Numbered from the stretch's first letter, positions 27,016-35,980 are shown. The stretch: 64,000 nucleotides of DNA from SKLM01 sp964575455 (GCA_964575455.1 CAZNRX010000001.1:145168-209167); one strand, 5' to 3'. The notes: generated from the letters alone by a model not told the origin. A program made the numbers and translations.

Positions 27016-27036
27016 CTCCGGATCCGCGACCCGGAG
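27016..27036. repeat. GGATCCGCG-type palindromic repeat
   Basis: CTCCGGATC-cgc-GACCCGGAG is an imperfect palindrome with one mismatch. It belongs to the family with copies near 62.3 and 63.8 kb. Confidence 0.5.
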
Positions 27037-27057
27037 CGTGCACCAGCACTGTATCTG

Positions 27058-27086
27058 ATTATAGTCCCAGAGAGGCCTCATGTCAA
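27058..27086 (-). promoter_or_regulatory. Promoter of the phosphohexomutase operon
   Basis: Read on the minus strand, a perfect TTGACA (27081-27086) and a perfect TATAAT (27058-27063) are separated by 17 bases. The leader to the ATG at 26935 is about 115 bases and includes the palindrome at 27016-27036. Confidence 0.85.
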
Positions 27087-27101
27087 AGCTCAAATCGCCC
27101 C

Positions 27102-28523
27102 CTAGGCATCGAAGTAGAGCTCCATCTCGTAGGGATGGGGGCGGTTACGGACCTGATAATACTCCTCGTCCATCTTGAACGCGGTCCACCGCTTGATGAG
27201 ATCCTCTGTGAAGACCTCATCGACCAGCAGGAAGTCGTGGTCCTCCTCCAGCGCCTCCAGTGACTCCTTCAGGGAGCTGGGCAGCGGCTTGATCTCCGCT
27301 CGTCTCCTTTCCGACCACGAGAAGATGTCCGCATCGATTGGCCCAAAGCCCGCCTCGCTCGGGTCAATCTGGCGGCGCACCCCGTCCAGGCCCGCCAGGA
27401 GCTGCCCCGCCAGCGTCAGGTAGACGTTGCACGTGGCGTCTGGGGGACGGAACTCGATGCGCGCCTCGTCAGGCTGCGTGGCGTAGCGCGGGATGCGCAC
27501 CGCGGCGCTCCGGTTGCCGATGGAGAAGAACGCGTTGACCGGCGCCTCGTAGCCGGGCACCAGCCGCCGGTAGGAGTTTGTGCTCGGGCTCGTCAGGCCC
27601 AGCAGTGCAGGGCCGTGGTGGAGCAGCCCGCCGATGTAGTAGAGGGCCGTCTCGCTCATCAGCCCGTAGCCATCCGGATCGTAGAAGACGTTATGGCCGT
27701 CCTTGAACAGGTGCTGATGAAAGTGCATGCCGGAGCCCGCCTCGCCGTAGATCGGCTTGGGCATGAACGTGGCCGTCTGGCCGTGGTGGTGCGCCGTCAT
27801 CTTCGTGACGTACTTGACGATCATGGTGGCGTCGCCAGCCTGCAGGAGGCCCATCAGCGGCGTCTCGATCTCGCACTGTCCCGGCCCGCCTACCTCGTGA
27901 TGGTGGTACTTCACCGGGACGCCCATCGACTGCAGCTGGAGGCTCATCTCGCTGCGCACGTTGTGGAGTGCATCCTTGGGGGGTATGGCGTGATAACCGC
28001 CGTGCAGCGGGATGTAGTGCCCGTGGCCCGCCACGCCGCTGCGCCACGTGGCCTCGCTCGACTCGACCCTGTAGCCTGCGCGGTTCATCTCATTCTCGTA
28101 GGCCACTGTGTCGAAGACGTAGAACTCAAACTCCGGCCCCCACAGGCTGCGGTCGGCGATGCCGCTCTCCACCAGGTGCTTCTCCGCGCGGCGGGCCACG
28201 TTGCGCGGATCGTTGTCGAAGATCGCCTTCGTGTCTGCCTCCAACGTCGTACAGATGAAGCTGACCGTCGGCGCGTCGCAGAAGGGGTCTGCGAACCCGG
28301 TGGAGAGGTCCGGCACCAGAACCATGTCGCCGGCCTTGACGGACTTGAGACCGACCGCGGACCCGTCGAACCCCACTCCAGCCTCCATCAGCGCCGGCGT
28401 GAAACGTTCTCTCGGCACCGTGAGGTGGTGCCAGCGCCCCCACAGATCCGTGAACTTGAGATCGACCATCTGGATATCATTCGTCTCCACGTAGTTCCGA
28501 GCCTCTTCAAATGAACTGAACAT
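27102..28523 (-). CDS. glnA: Glutamine synthetase, type I
   Basis: GlnA makes glutamine from glutamate, ammonia and ATP. ATG 28523 behind AAAAGGGGGCAG gives 473 residues. Motifs include VGFDGSAVGLKSV, GPEFEFYVFD, EVGGPGQCEIETP, EAGSGMHFHQHLF and IEFRPPDATCNVYLTLA. In the segment where adenylylated enzymes carry NLYDL the sequence is DADIFSWSERR, with no tyrosine, so control by adenylylation is unlikely. The gene lies alone, 164 bases after the pgm promoter region. I could not pick out a clear promoter or a TnrA/GlnR site. Confidence 0.95.
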   Translation of the reverse strand: MFSSFEEARNYVETNDIQMVDLKFTDLWGRWHHLTVPRERFTPALMEAGVGFDGSAVGLKSVKAGDMVLVPDLSTGFADPFCDAPTVSFICTTLEADTKAIFDNDPRNVARRAEKHLVESGIADRSLWGPEFEFYVFDTVAYENEMNRAGYRVESSEATWRSGVAGHGHYIPLHGGYHAIPPKDALHNVRSEMSLQLQSMGVPVKYHHHEVGGPGQCEIETPLMGLLQAGDATMIVKYVTKMTAHHHGQTATFMPKPIYGEAGSGMHFHQHLFKDGHNVFYDPDGYGLMSETALYYIGGLLHHGPALLGLTSPSTNSYRRLVPGYEAPVNAFFSIGNRSAAVRIPRYATQPDEARIEFRPPDATCNVYLTLAGQLLAGLDGVRRQIDPSEAGFGPIDADIFSWSERRRAEIKPLPSSLKESLEALEEDHDFLLVDEVFTEDLIKRWTAFKMDEEYYQVRNRPHPYEMELYFDA

Positions 28524-28532
28524 CTCTGCCCC

Positions 28533-28555
28533 CTTTTCGTGCCCGTCATTTCGTG
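28533..28555 (-). repeat. Short ACGAAG-type repeat upstream of glnA
   Basis: On the minus strand CACGAAATGACGGGCACGAAA lies just before the glnA ribosome-binding site. Confidence 0.45.
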
Positions 28556-28640
28556 GGTGGTCCCCCTCTTGCATGTTGTTGGCTCATTTTCGCTCATGAG
28601 GGATCGTGGGTCGACGCAGTCACCCGAGATCCCGTCCAGA

Positions 28641-28664
28641 GCGCCGGATAGCCATATCCGGCGC
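28641..28664. repeat. Perfect 10-bp hairpin between glycosyltransferase and glnA
   Basis: GCGCCGGATA (28641-28650), loop GCCA, TATCCGGCGC (28655-28664). It lies downstream of the glycosyltransferase on the transcribed strand but lacks a U-run. It could be a terminator or part of the glnA leader. Confidence 0.55.
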
Positions 28665-28721
28665 GAGCAGAGTGGCAAATGTGGCGCGCTGCAACCCAGC
28701 AACACGCTACAGGGGGACCAC

Positions 28722-28760
28722 CATTTCGTGAGCTTCGTCTCAATTCGTATCCTTCGTGTT
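28722..28760 (-). repeat. ACGAAG-type repeat spanning the 3' end of the glycosyltransferase gene
   Basis: On the minus strand the last codons AACACGAAGGATACGAAT, the TGA, and the following GACGAAGCTCACGAAAT form one continuous repeat copy. The protein therefore ends in NTKDTN. Confidence 0.7.
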
Positions 28761-29903
28761 GAGAATCTGACGATACACAGCCACGGTCCTGGCCGCTACG
28801 CTTTCCTGCGTGAACTGGCGCAGCACTCTCTCTCGTCCCCGTCTCGCCAGGCGGCGTGCGATCTCGGGTTCGTGCATCAACCGGACCAGATGGGCCTTGA
28901 GCGCTGCGACGTCGCCCTCCGGGAACACCAGACCGGCATCCCCGATGACGTGGGGAATCTCTCCGCAGTCGGAGCCGATGACCGGAACGCCACACGCCAT
29001 CGCCTCGATCAGCACCCGCCCGAACTGCTCCACCCAGTTCGGTTGGGAGCGCGAGGGCAAGACGAGCGCGTCCAACTGCCGGTAGAACGCCGGCATGCGC
29101 AGCGACGGCAGCCACCCCTCGAATGTGACGTTGCCGGTCAACCCCAGGTGACGGGTCTGGGCCTCCAGTGCCTCCCTTTCGCTGCCGTCACCCAGGATGC
29201 GCAGGCGCCACGGCCCGGCTTCGAGCGCTGGGCCCTTCAAGTCCCCCACCGCTTCCAGCAGCAGATCGACACCCTTCTCCGGCACCAGACGGCCCACGTA
29301 CCCGATGGCAAAGGGCGATCCCGGCGTGGCGCCTCGCACCGGAGACTCCTCTGAAGGCGATGAGTTGGAGGGCGTGAAGATGGTGGGATCGACCCCAAAC
29401 TGGGGGATGATGGCCATCGGCCCTTCGTAGCCCTTGTCCCGCCAAACCTCCGCTGCCCCCTCGCTGCCCACGATGGCGTAGTTGGTGTTCTGGAGGTTGT
29501 AGGACTCGATCAGTCGGAAGGGCAGTGGATACCGTCGGTTGAGGTTCTGCCAGGAGAACCAGAGAGCTCGGGCGCTAGCTCGCTTGGCCATCCAGAGGGC
29601 GTGGGCCGTGCCGAGGTTGTAGGGTTCCTCATCAATGTGTACCACGTCGGGGGCGAACGACCGCAAGCGTCGCCCCAGCCGGGGGTAGATGTGGAGGTGG
29701 AAGCTGCCGCTGAACGTGATGGGCTCCACCACCAACTCGTACCCGTCTGTGTGTGCGCGTTCCAGGTGGAGCACCCGGCTGGCCTCGCGCCAGGAGGGGG
29801 GGACGGCGACCATCAGGTCGACGTCGGGAAAGCGAGCGATCTCCTCAAGCTTCCGCTGGTAGGCGCCCACCAGACAGGCCTTGGAGACCATCAGAACGCG
29901 CAT
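28740..29903 (-). CDS. Glycosyltransferase family 4 protein
   Basis: The 387-residue GT-B enzyme has an N-terminal acceptor domain (MRVLMVSKACLVGAYQRKLEEI), FAPDVVHIDEEPYN, and the nucleotide-sugar domain with IGYVGRLVPEKGVDLLLEA, LRILGDGSEREALE, VTFEGWLP and EQFGRVLIEAMACGVPVIGSDCGEIPHVIG, which contains the family EX7E motif. Donor and acceptor are unknown; surface polysaccharide or glycolipid synthesis is likely. It has its own promoter (30047-30074). Its last six residues, NTKDTN, come from the ACGAAG repeat and replace or extend the native C-terminus. Confidence 0.88.
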   Translation of the reverse strand: MRVLMVSKACLVGAYQRKLEEIARFPDVDLMVAVPPSWREASRVLHLERAHTDGYELVVEPITFSGSFHLHIYPRLGRRLRSFAPDVVHIDEEPYNLGTAHALWMAKRASARALWFSWQNLNRRYPLPFRLIESYNLQNTNYAIVGSEGAAEVWRDKGYEGPMAIIPQFGVDPTIFTPSNSSPSEESPVRGATPGSPFAIGYVGRLVPEKGVDLLLEAVGDLKGPALEAGPWRLRILGDGSEREALEAQTRHLGLTGNVTFEGWLPSLRMPAFYRQLDALVLPSRSQPNWVEQFGRVLIEAMACGVPVIGSDCGEIPHVIGDAGLVFPEGDVAALKAHLVRLMHEPEIARRLARRGRERVLRQFTQESVAARTVAVYRQILNTKDTN

Positions 29904-30046
29904 AGGGGCACCTTGCTCATATCACAGCGGCATCAGGCAGTATCTGTTGGACGGTTCTGCTTGGTCAGAGGGCCGCATATCGTGTCACAGAAAACGGAGC
30001 GCGGCCACTCTTCACCCACCCTGGTCATGCGACGCCAGGGCCTGGC

Positions 30047-30074
30047 ATTATAGCATGCCCTGCCGGGTGAGCAA
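30047..30074 (-). promoter_or_regulatory. Promoter of the glycosyltransferase gene
   Basis: On the minus strand TTGCTC (30069-30074) and TATAAT (30047-30052) are separated by 16 bases; the leader is about 140 bases. Confidence 0.6.
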
Positions 30075-30096
30075 TCATCTGGGGCAGGCTAGCCAC

Positions 30097-30124
30097 TTGT
30101 CATAGCTAGCACATCGAGTACAAT
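30097..30124 (+). promoter_or_regulatory. Promoter of the hydrogenase cluster
   Basis: TTGTCA (30097-30102) and TACAAT (30119-30124) with a 16-base spacer lie 114 bases before the first gene of the eleven-gene cluster. Confidence 0.6.
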
Positions 30125-30237
30125 CTCCGTGTACGAAGCAAGCTGCATCATACAGTGACAAATAGATAGACACTCTGTACGCCTAATTCCTGGAGGCTTC
30201 GTGTTGGTCTTCGGCAAGCGGAGGAGCCAAGTTTGGG

Positions 30238-30531
30238 GTGTATCTCACCGGTGGTGAGAAGGGAGGACAGCAGATTAACCTATTGTTCGCTCTTGCCTTG
30301 ATTGTGGCGGTTCTCGCTGCAGGGGCAGCAGCGATAATGGCGAAGAACATGCTGCGCGCGGCTGTGGCAGTGGGTACCGGCAGCCTTGCGTTGGCTGCGC
30401 TGTTCTTCCTCTTGGGCGCACCGTATGCCGGCGCCTTCGAGCTGAGCGTGGGAGCCGGGCTGATCAGCGTGCTGTTCATCATAGCTATCAGCCTGACGGA
30501 ATCGATAGGGGGGCAAAGCGATGGCTCGTAG
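30238..30531 (+). CDS. Hydrogenase membrane subunit, NuoJ/MbhD-like (DUF4040-like)
   Basis: The 97-residue protein has three hydrophobic segments and the pattern LGAPYAGAFELSVGAGLISVLFII, as in MbhD/MrpA C-terminal and NuoJ-type subunits, which shape the proton path at the junction of antiporter and hydrogenase modules. The start is uncertain: GTG 30238 is the first; a TTG at 30283, 16 bases after GGGAGG, would remove a hydrophilic N-terminus. It overlaps the next gene by 11 bases and opens the hydrogenase operon. Confidence 0.7.
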   Translation: MYLTGGEKGGQQINLLFALALIVAVLAAGAAAIMAKNMLRAAVAVGTGSLALAALFFLLGAPYAGAFELSVGAGLISVLFIIAISLTESIGGQSDGS

Positions 30532-30745
30532 GCTCACGTCCTGGATACTCCTGCTCGCCCTTCTGGTGGTGACGGGACTGGTCGTCGGCCGCTGGGTCTG
30601 GGGCCACTCACAAGTGCCCGCAGCAACCTCGTTCCGCGCCTGGTGGTGGGAGCGGAGAGAGGCCGACGTGGCCGTCCAGGTGGGACTCGTATTCGCCGGG
30701 TCCTTGGGCATCGCTGCCCTAATGCCGCCAGAGGAGGAGGGCTGA
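30521..30745 (+). CDS. Small membrane subunit of the hydrogenase cluster (MbhE/MrpB-like)
   Basis: The 74-residue protein has two hydrophobic helices (SWILLLALLVVTGLVVGRW and ADVAVQVGLVFAGSLGIAAL). Its position between the NuoJ/MbhD-like and NuoK-like genes matches the small MbhE or MrpB-type subunit of Mbh/Mrp operons. Identity is inferred mainly from position. The start follows an AGGGGGG site. Confidence 0.55.
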   Translation: MARRLTSWILLLALLVVTGLVVGRWVWGHSQVPAATSFRAWWWERREADVAVQVGLVFAGSLGIAALMPPEEEG

Positions 30746-31069
30746 ATGAACTGGGGAGCGGCACATCTTCAGGATTTGGTGTTCTTATCCGGGAGCGGAC
30801 TGCTATTCCTGTTGGGGTTGGCGTGTCTGATCACCCAGCGCCAGGCCATCAAGCAGGTGATCGGTCTGAAGATCATGCTCCAGGGGGTGACGCTGGGCTT
30901 AATCTACCAAGGTCACGTGAGCGGGGATCTTCATACCGTACAGAGCATGGTCATCTCTGCCCTCGTGGTCGAGACGATCCTGATCGCCGTGGCGTTGGCG
31001 CTGATCATCAACATCTACGAGTACCACCCCTCAGGAGACGTGGACGAACTGGACATGCTGCGCGGTTAG
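30746..31069 (+). CDS. NuoK/MrpC-like membrane subunit
   Basis: The 107-residue protein has three membrane helices with a conserved glutamate in the third (SALVVETILIAVALALIINIYEY), the hallmark of the NuoK/MrpC/MbhG family that forms part of an ion channel. The start codon comes directly after the stop of the preceding gene and an AGGAGGAGG site. It is part of the hydrogenase operon. Confidence 0.85.
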   Translation: MNWGAAHLQDLVFLSGSGLLFLLGLACLITQRQAIKQVIGLKIMLQGVTLGLIYQGHVSGDLHTVQSMVISALVVETILIAVALALIINIYEYHPSGDVDELDMLRG

Positions 31070-31070
31070 C

Positions 31071-32963
31071 ATGACGAACGGACTCCTTATCGCCCTGTTC
31101 AGCGCTCCATTCCTGGCGAGTGTGGTCGTCGCCGTCCTCCTGCGCCACTCCTCGACCGGCGCCCGTCGAGTGGCTCTAGTCGCGAGCGGCGCGACGGCGC
31201 TGTGCGCAACGGCGCTCCTCAGCCGGGTGGGGGACGACCCGACCCTCGTCATCCGGTGGCTGCCTGGCACCGGACCCATGACCTTCGGCCTGGGTGCCAC
31301 GGGCCTCTATGCGGCCCTGGTTACCACCTGGGTCGCATTTCTGATCCTGCTCGCCACCGCCTCGGCCGACACGGAGACGCCACCTCTGTTGCTTGCCGTG
31401 GTACTGCTGGCGCTCTCGGCCGGCAACGTCGCCTTCCTCAGCGAACACTTTCTGTCCCGCTACGTAGCTCTGGAGGTCGTGGCCCTTTCCATCGCCCTGG
31501 CGCCTCTGATCGAGCTCAGAGGCGACGAAGGGGGCCAGGGCTTCTGGCTTGTCTACGTCATGCTCCGCCTGGGCGACGTCGGCCTGCTCAGCGCCATCAA
31601 GATCCTGTACGCCACCAGCGGGACGCTGGAGATCACCCCCGCCCTGGAGGCGGCCGGTAAGCTCGGCGGGGCGCGTCTTGGCTGGGTCATCTTCGGCCTG
31701 CTGCTGGCTGTCTGGGTCAAGCTCGGGGTTTGGCCGCTCCATGTGTGGATCGCCGGGGGGCGGGAACTCTCAGTCAATACGCACGTCTGGCTCTACATCA
31801 CCGTCATGCCAAATCTCGGGGCGTACCTGCTCTACCGCGTCACCCCCCTGCTGACACTGGGTCCGGCGGTCCAGACCCTACTCCTCTGGCTGGCTGCGGG
31901 GGCCGCGATGCTGGCCGTGATCACCGCCCTGACCCGCCGGGACCTGCGAAGCGCATTGATCTACGTCGCCGCGGCACGCGGCGCCTTCCTGGTCTTTGCC
32001 GCCGTGGCGGGGGCGAAGGCGGCCGTGTGGCTGGGCCTGCTAGCCACGACCCCCCTTCAGCTCCTCCTCTTCCTCGCCGGCGAAGCCCCAGAGAGAGGGG
32101 CCTCTTCCGTCCGGGGACGCGCAGCCCAGGGGCTGTTCGCGGTGGCCGGGCTGGGGCTGACCGGCGTCGGACTGCTCATAACCTATTGGGCGCGGCAGAG
32201 CGGAATGCCTCTGGACACGTTGTTCGTGGCAGAGGTTACCCTCGCGCTGCTGGGGATCTGGGCCGTGCGCGAGGCGACGCGCCCGCACGGTGGAGAAGAG
32301 AAGGCTGGGAGCCTCCCCACGCACTGGTTGGCTATGGGAACGCTGGGCCTGGGGGCGCTAGCCAGCGTTTTGGCCTTTCGGCCCCTCGCCAGCTGGCTGA
32401 TGAGCGCCGCAGGCTACGCGTCACTGAGGATTCCCACGCTGGCGGTCTTCTTGCGCTACATAGTCTCCGCTCCGGGACTGCTGCTGACGCTGATTCTGGG
32501 TCTAGTAACGTGGCAGATGTGGCGACGCTCCCGCATCCGACTCTACCTGCCGGGTCGCGCAGAGGGACAGCCAACCGAGACGACCTACGACCTGCAAGAA
32601 GGGCTGGCGCAGGCTGGCCAGGCCCTGCGCGCCGTCGTGGAGGTGGGTCTTTTTGAACAGATCATCGCCCTGGGCGTGCAGGTCGTGGTGGGCGGAGCTC
32701 GGACTCTCCACGCCACCATTGAGGTGGGCCTTCTTGAACGGATCATCGACCTGAGCGAACGCGTCGTCGTGGAAGGAGCTCGCGTCATTCAACGCTTCGT
32801 GGAACAAGAGGGGCTGGAGGGACTCCTCCGCCGCGCCGTCCACGGAGTCCTGGAACTGAGCCGGGAGATGGGGCGGCGCCATACGGGGCTCCTGCGCCGC
32901 AATCTGTTATGGATACCAATAAGCCTGATGGTGGCGCTGGTGGCAGCCCTGGCCTTCTGGTAG
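31071..32963 (+). CDS. NuoL/MrpA-like antiporter subunit with a repeated amphipathic C-terminal arm
   Basis: The 630-residue protein has about 14-16 hydrophobic segments and the antiporter core features ALEVVALSIALAP (Glu in TM5), WVKLGVWPLHVWIAGG (Lys of TM7) and LTRRDLRSALIYVAAARGAF. The sequence is divergent: the usual H-W-LPDAM is HVWIAGGRELSVNTHVW. The last 130 residues carry three 27-residue repeats (EVGLFEQIIALGVQVVVGGA, EVGLLERIIDLSERVVVEGA and a weaker third), then a final membrane helix. This resembles the lateral helix of NuoL that braces the membrane arm. It begins two bases after the NuoK-like gene. Confidence 0.8.
   Translation: MTNGLLIALFSAPFLASVVVAVLLRHSSTGARRVALVASGATALCATALLSRVGDDPTLVIRWLPGTGPMTFGLGATGLYAALVTTWVAFLILLATASADTETPPLLLAVVLLALSAGNVAFLSEHFLSRYVALEVVALSIALAPLIELRGDEGGQGFWLVYVMLRLGDVGLLSAIKILYATSGTLEITPALEAAGKLGGARLGWVIFGLLLAVWVKLGVWPLHVWIAGGRELSVNTHVWLYITVMPNLGAYLLYRVTPLLTLGPAVQTLLLWLAAGAAMLAVITALTRRDLRSALIYVAAARGAFLVFAAVAGAKAAVWLGLLATTPLQLLLFLAGEAPERGASSVRGRAAQGLFAVAGLGLTGVGLLITYWARQSGMPLDTLFVAEVTLALLGIWAVREATRPHGGEEKAGSLPTHWLAMGTLGLGALASVLAFRPLASWLMSAAGYASLRIPTLAVFLRYIVSAPGLLLTLILGLVTWQMWRRSRIRLYLPGRAEGQPTETTYDLQEGLAQAGQALRAVVEVGLFEQIIALGVQVVVGGARTLHATIEVGLLERIIDLSERVVVEGARVIQRFVEQEGLEGLLRRAVHGVLELSREMGRRHTGLLRRNLLWIPISLMVALVAALAFW
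32637..32879 (+). repeat. Three 81-bp/27-residue repeats in the NuoL-like gene
   Basis: Units at 32637-32717, 32718-32798 and 32799-32879. The first two share EVGL(F/L)E(Q/R)II(A/D)L and VVV(G/E)GAR; the third is diverged (EGLEGLLRRAVHGVLEL). They encode an amphipathic helix. Confidence 0.75.
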
Positions 32964-33011
32964 TCGCCAAACCGATGTGGAGAAGTCAATAGTGGAAGAG
33001 AGAACATACCT

Positions 33012-34481
33012 ATGAACGCGGGAACGATAGAACTTCTGGCCATCCTCGTCGCTCCTCTCGCTGCTGTGGTGGCGCTGTTTCTTCTGCGTGGGCGGAGCAT
33101 CCGTTTCGCTGGCTGGATCGCCGGGGCGAGCGCCGTCATCACGCTGGCCGCGGCCCTCGCCAGCGTCCCGGTACTCTACCGGGGCGAGGTCCCTACGCTG
33201 ACCATGCCGTGGATCCCGGCGGCGGGCATCAAGTTCAGCCTGCACGTCGACTGGCTTACTCTGCCCTTCCTCGTCACAGAGGCCGCGGTCACCCTCGTCG
33301 CCATCGCCTACAGCTGGGGCTATCACCACGCCGATGAGCGCAGCGGCGCGTTCTATGCACTGCTGTTGCTGTTTGGCGTGGGGATGTCGGGCACCACCCT
33401 GGCCGACGATATGGTGGTGTTCTACGTCTTCTGGGAGCTGATGCTGGTGGCGTCATCCATCCTGATCCTGATGTGGGGAGAAGGTGAGCGGCGGGGCCCC
33501 ATAGCCCTCAAGTACTTCATCTTCACCCACCTGGGCTCGCTGATGGTGCTGGTGGGGCTGATCGTGCTCTACGACGCCACGGGCACGGATACCTTCTCAG
33601 CCCTGCGGGCTGGCGTCACCCTCGACCCCGCTCTGACGAGGATGGTCATTGGCCTCTTTCTAGTGGGCTTCTCCGTGAAGATGGCCGTCTTCCCGGTCCA
33701 TCTCTGGCTGCCCGACGCCCACACCGTGGCCCCGATGCCGGTCACGATCATGCTCGCCGCGGCGATGCTCAGTATGGGCACGTACGGCATCCTGCGGTTC
33801 CCGCTGAGCATCTTCGCGCGCGCGGACGTGGCATCCTTTGCCCTGCCGATGATGATAGCCGGGTTGTTCTCGGAGGTCTACGGCGCGCTGATGGCCCTCG
33901 CCGAGCGGGATATCAAACGCATCATCGCCTACTCGAGCGTCAGTCAGATGGGATACATTCTCTTCGGCTTGGGGACGCTGACCGCCCAGGGGATCACAGG
34001 CGCGACGCTCCACGTCGTCTACCATGCGATTGTGAAAGCTCTCCTGTTCATGGGGGCGGGATGGGTCATCAAGAGCACCGGCCGGCGTGACATCAACGAG
34101 TTGGGAGGATTGGCGAAGCGGATGCCGCTGGCCGCGCTCTGCACGGGGTTAGGGGCGCTGGCCATCGCTGGCATGCCCCCCTTCTGCATCTTCGATAGCG
34201 AATGGATGATCTTCTCCGGTGGGTTTCACACCGCTCATATCGGTCTATCCGTCGTTACCTTGCTGGGATCGCTGCTGACTGTCGTCTACGCGGCACAGCT
34301 GATCATCGGCATCTTCTTTGGATCCGAACCGGAGGGCCTGACGGTGAAGAGGGTCCATTGGGCCATCATCGCACCGACGGCACTGCTGACTGCGCTGGCT
34401 TTCATTGAAGGCATCTTCCCGGCGATGCTCTTCGACTGGGTGGTCCACGAGCTGCCCCTGATCCTGGGAGGACAGTGGTGA
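33012..34481 (+). CDS. NuoM/MrpD-like proton-translocating subunit
   Basis: The 489-residue antiporter-like subunit has FYVFWELMLVASSILI (TM5 Glu), GLFLVGFSVKMAVFPVHLWLPDAHTVAP (TM7 Lys and signature), MALAERDIKRIIAYSSVSQMGYI and HVVYHAIVKALLFMGAG (TM12 Lys). All ion-path residues are present, so it is expected to translocate ions. It overlaps the next gene by 7 bases. Confidence 0.88.
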   Translation: MNAGTIELLAILVAPLAAVVALFLLRGRSIRFAGWIAGASAVITLAAALASVPVLYRGEVPTLTMPWIPAAGIKFSLHVDWLTLPFLVTEAAVTLVAIAYSWGYHHADERSGAFYALLLLFGVGMSGTTLADDMVVFYVFWELMLVASSILILMWGEGERRGPIALKYFIFTHLGSLMVLVGLIVLYDATGTDTFSALRAGVTLDPALTRMVIGLFLVGFSVKMAVFPVHLWLPDAHTVAPMPVTIMLAAAMLSMGTYGILRFPLSIFARADVASFALPMMIAGLFSEVYGALMALAERDIKRIIAYSSVSQMGYILFGLGTLTAQGITGATLHVVYHAIVKALLFMGAGWVIKSTGRRDINELGGLAKRMPLAALCTGLGALAIAGMPPFCIFDSEWMIFSGGFHTAHIGLSVVTLLGSLLTVVYAAQLIIGIFFGSEPEGLTVKRVHWAIIAPTALLTALAFIEGIFPAMLFDWVVHELPLILGGQW

Positions 34482-35977
34482 CCGGAAATCTGTGGGTGAT
34501 CGTCCCCATCCTCTGTTTGGGGATCGGAGCTTTCGCCATCTATCTGGTCGCGCGCCTGGTGACGAAGGAGAACCGGTGGCTGGCCTCTCTTACCACGGGG
34601 ATATTCGTGGCAGCGCTCGTGGCCTCCGTGCCGCTCGTCGTGGCCACCCGCCAGGCGCTGGACGCTGGTGGCTCATTGCCGATGTGGAGAGGCGAAGAAT
34701 CAGGGAGCGTGGCCTTAAGGTCCGATCCGGGCGCCATGGTGATCGTCGGAGTGGTCCTCGCGTTGGGCGCGCTGACGTCGATCTACTCCGGTCGCTATCT
34801 CGTGCGTGATCGCCGGAACGACCTTTACTACCCTCTCCTCTTGCTTATGGTGACCGGTCTGTGTGGGACAGTGCTGGCTGCCGACCTCTTCAATCTCTAC
34901 CTGTTCATCGAGTTGATGAGCATCGCCGCATACGTCCTGGTCGCCTTCCGGAGGCACAGCCGGAGGGCCATCGAGGCCGGCTTCAAGTACCTGGTGATGG
35001 GAAGCGTCGGTACGCTCTTGTTCCTGGTCGGTGTGGCGCTCGTTTACCGTGAGCGGGGGACGATTGCGCTGCCCCCCCTGAGCCTCGCACCCACCGATCC
35101 ACCGGGGCTCTGGATCCGCGCCGGGTTGGCCTTCTTCCTGGTCGGGCTGGGGGTCAAGAGCGCCGTGGTGCCCCTCCATACCTGGCTGCCGGACGCCCAT
35201 GGCCGGGCACCGAGCAGCATCAGCGCCCTGCTCTCCGGGATCATCATCCAGAGCGCCTTCTACGCGCTGCTCAAAGTCTCCCTCGGGTCGGGGATGTCCA
35301 CCCGGGCTCTGGGAGGGGTTCTGATCGCCGTTTCGATGGCAAACATGACCCTGGGGAACGCCGTCGCGCTGGTGCAGACGGATACGAAGCGCTTGCTCGG
35401 TTACTCGACCGTCGCCCAGACGGGGTACATGATGTTCGGCATCGGCGTCGGCCTCCACTACGGAATCCCGGAGGCGATCCAGGCTGGGTTCTTCCTGCTG
35501 GTGGCCCACGCTGCTATGAAGGGCCTCGCGTTTTTGAGCAAGGGGGTTCACCGCTTCTATCTGGACACGAGCACGCTCGAGGAGCTCCATGGAACTGCGT
35601 CACAGCTGCCTCTGGTCGCCGTAACCTTCACCGTGGCCCTTGGCGGTCTGGCAGGCTTGCCCCCGCTGGCTGGCTTCATCTCTAAGTGGTTCATCCTGGG
35701 CGAAGCGCTACAGCCGGGCGAACCGCTGGCATACGTCGGGCTGGTCATCTTCCTGCTCAACACGCTCCTGGCGCTGGGGTACTATCTGCCCGCCGTCGCG
35801 CGGCTCTTCGTGGCACCCGATCCCGTCCCGGGCCGGACGGCGGAGCGCGTCGGCGTCTCGGCCTGGATGGCCGTGCCCCTCGTCGCGACGGCGGCCCTGG
35901 TGATTGCCATCGGCCTCTACCCGGGACCGTGGTGGAGGTGGGTCGATGGTATTGGACCATATCTGCTGGGGAGGTAG
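34475..35977 (+). CDS. NuoN/MrpD-like proton-translocating subunit
   Basis: The 500-residue antiporter-like subunit has FNLYLFIELMSIAAYVLVAF (TM5 Glu), AFFLVGLGVKSAVVPLHTWLPDAHGRAPSS (TM7 Lys), LVQTDTKRLLGYSTVAQTGYM and FFLLVAHAAMKGLAFLSKG (TM12 Lys). It is the third antiporter-type subunit, so the membrane arm could move several ions per turnover. The start is GTG 34475, or GTG 34478, both overlapping the upstream stop. Confidence 0.88.
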   Translation: MVTGNLWVIVPILCLGIGAFAIYLVARLVTKENRWLASLTTGIFVAALVASVPLVVATRQALDAGGSLPMWRGEESGSVALRSDPGAMVIVGVVLALGALTSIYSGRYLVRDRRNDLYYPLLLLMVTGLCGTVLAADLFNLYLFIELMSIAAYVLVAFRRHSRRAIEAGFKYLVMGSVGTLLFLVGVALVYRERGTIALPPLSLAPTDPPGLWIRAGLAFFLVGLGVKSAVVPLHTWLPDAHGRAPSSISALLSGIIIQSAFYALLKVSLGSGMSTRALGGVLIAVSMANMTLGNAVALVQTDTKRLLGYSTVAQTGYMMFGIGVGLHYGIPEAIQAGFFLLVAHAAMKGLAFLSKGVHRFYLDTSTLEELHGTASQLPLVAVTFTVALGGLAGLPPLAGFISKWFILGEALQPGEPLAYVGLVIFLLNTLLALGYYLPAVARLFVAPDPVPGRTAERVGVSAWMAVPLVATAALVIAIGLYPGPWWRWVDGIGPYLLGR

Positions 35978-35980
35978 AGG

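Larger units (their letters stand above)
29904..30237. other. Divergent intergenic region with two promoters
   Basis: These 334 bases contain no gene. They hold a minus-strand promoter for the glycosyltransferase and a plus-strand promoter for the hydrogenase cluster, listed separately. Confidence 0.7.
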
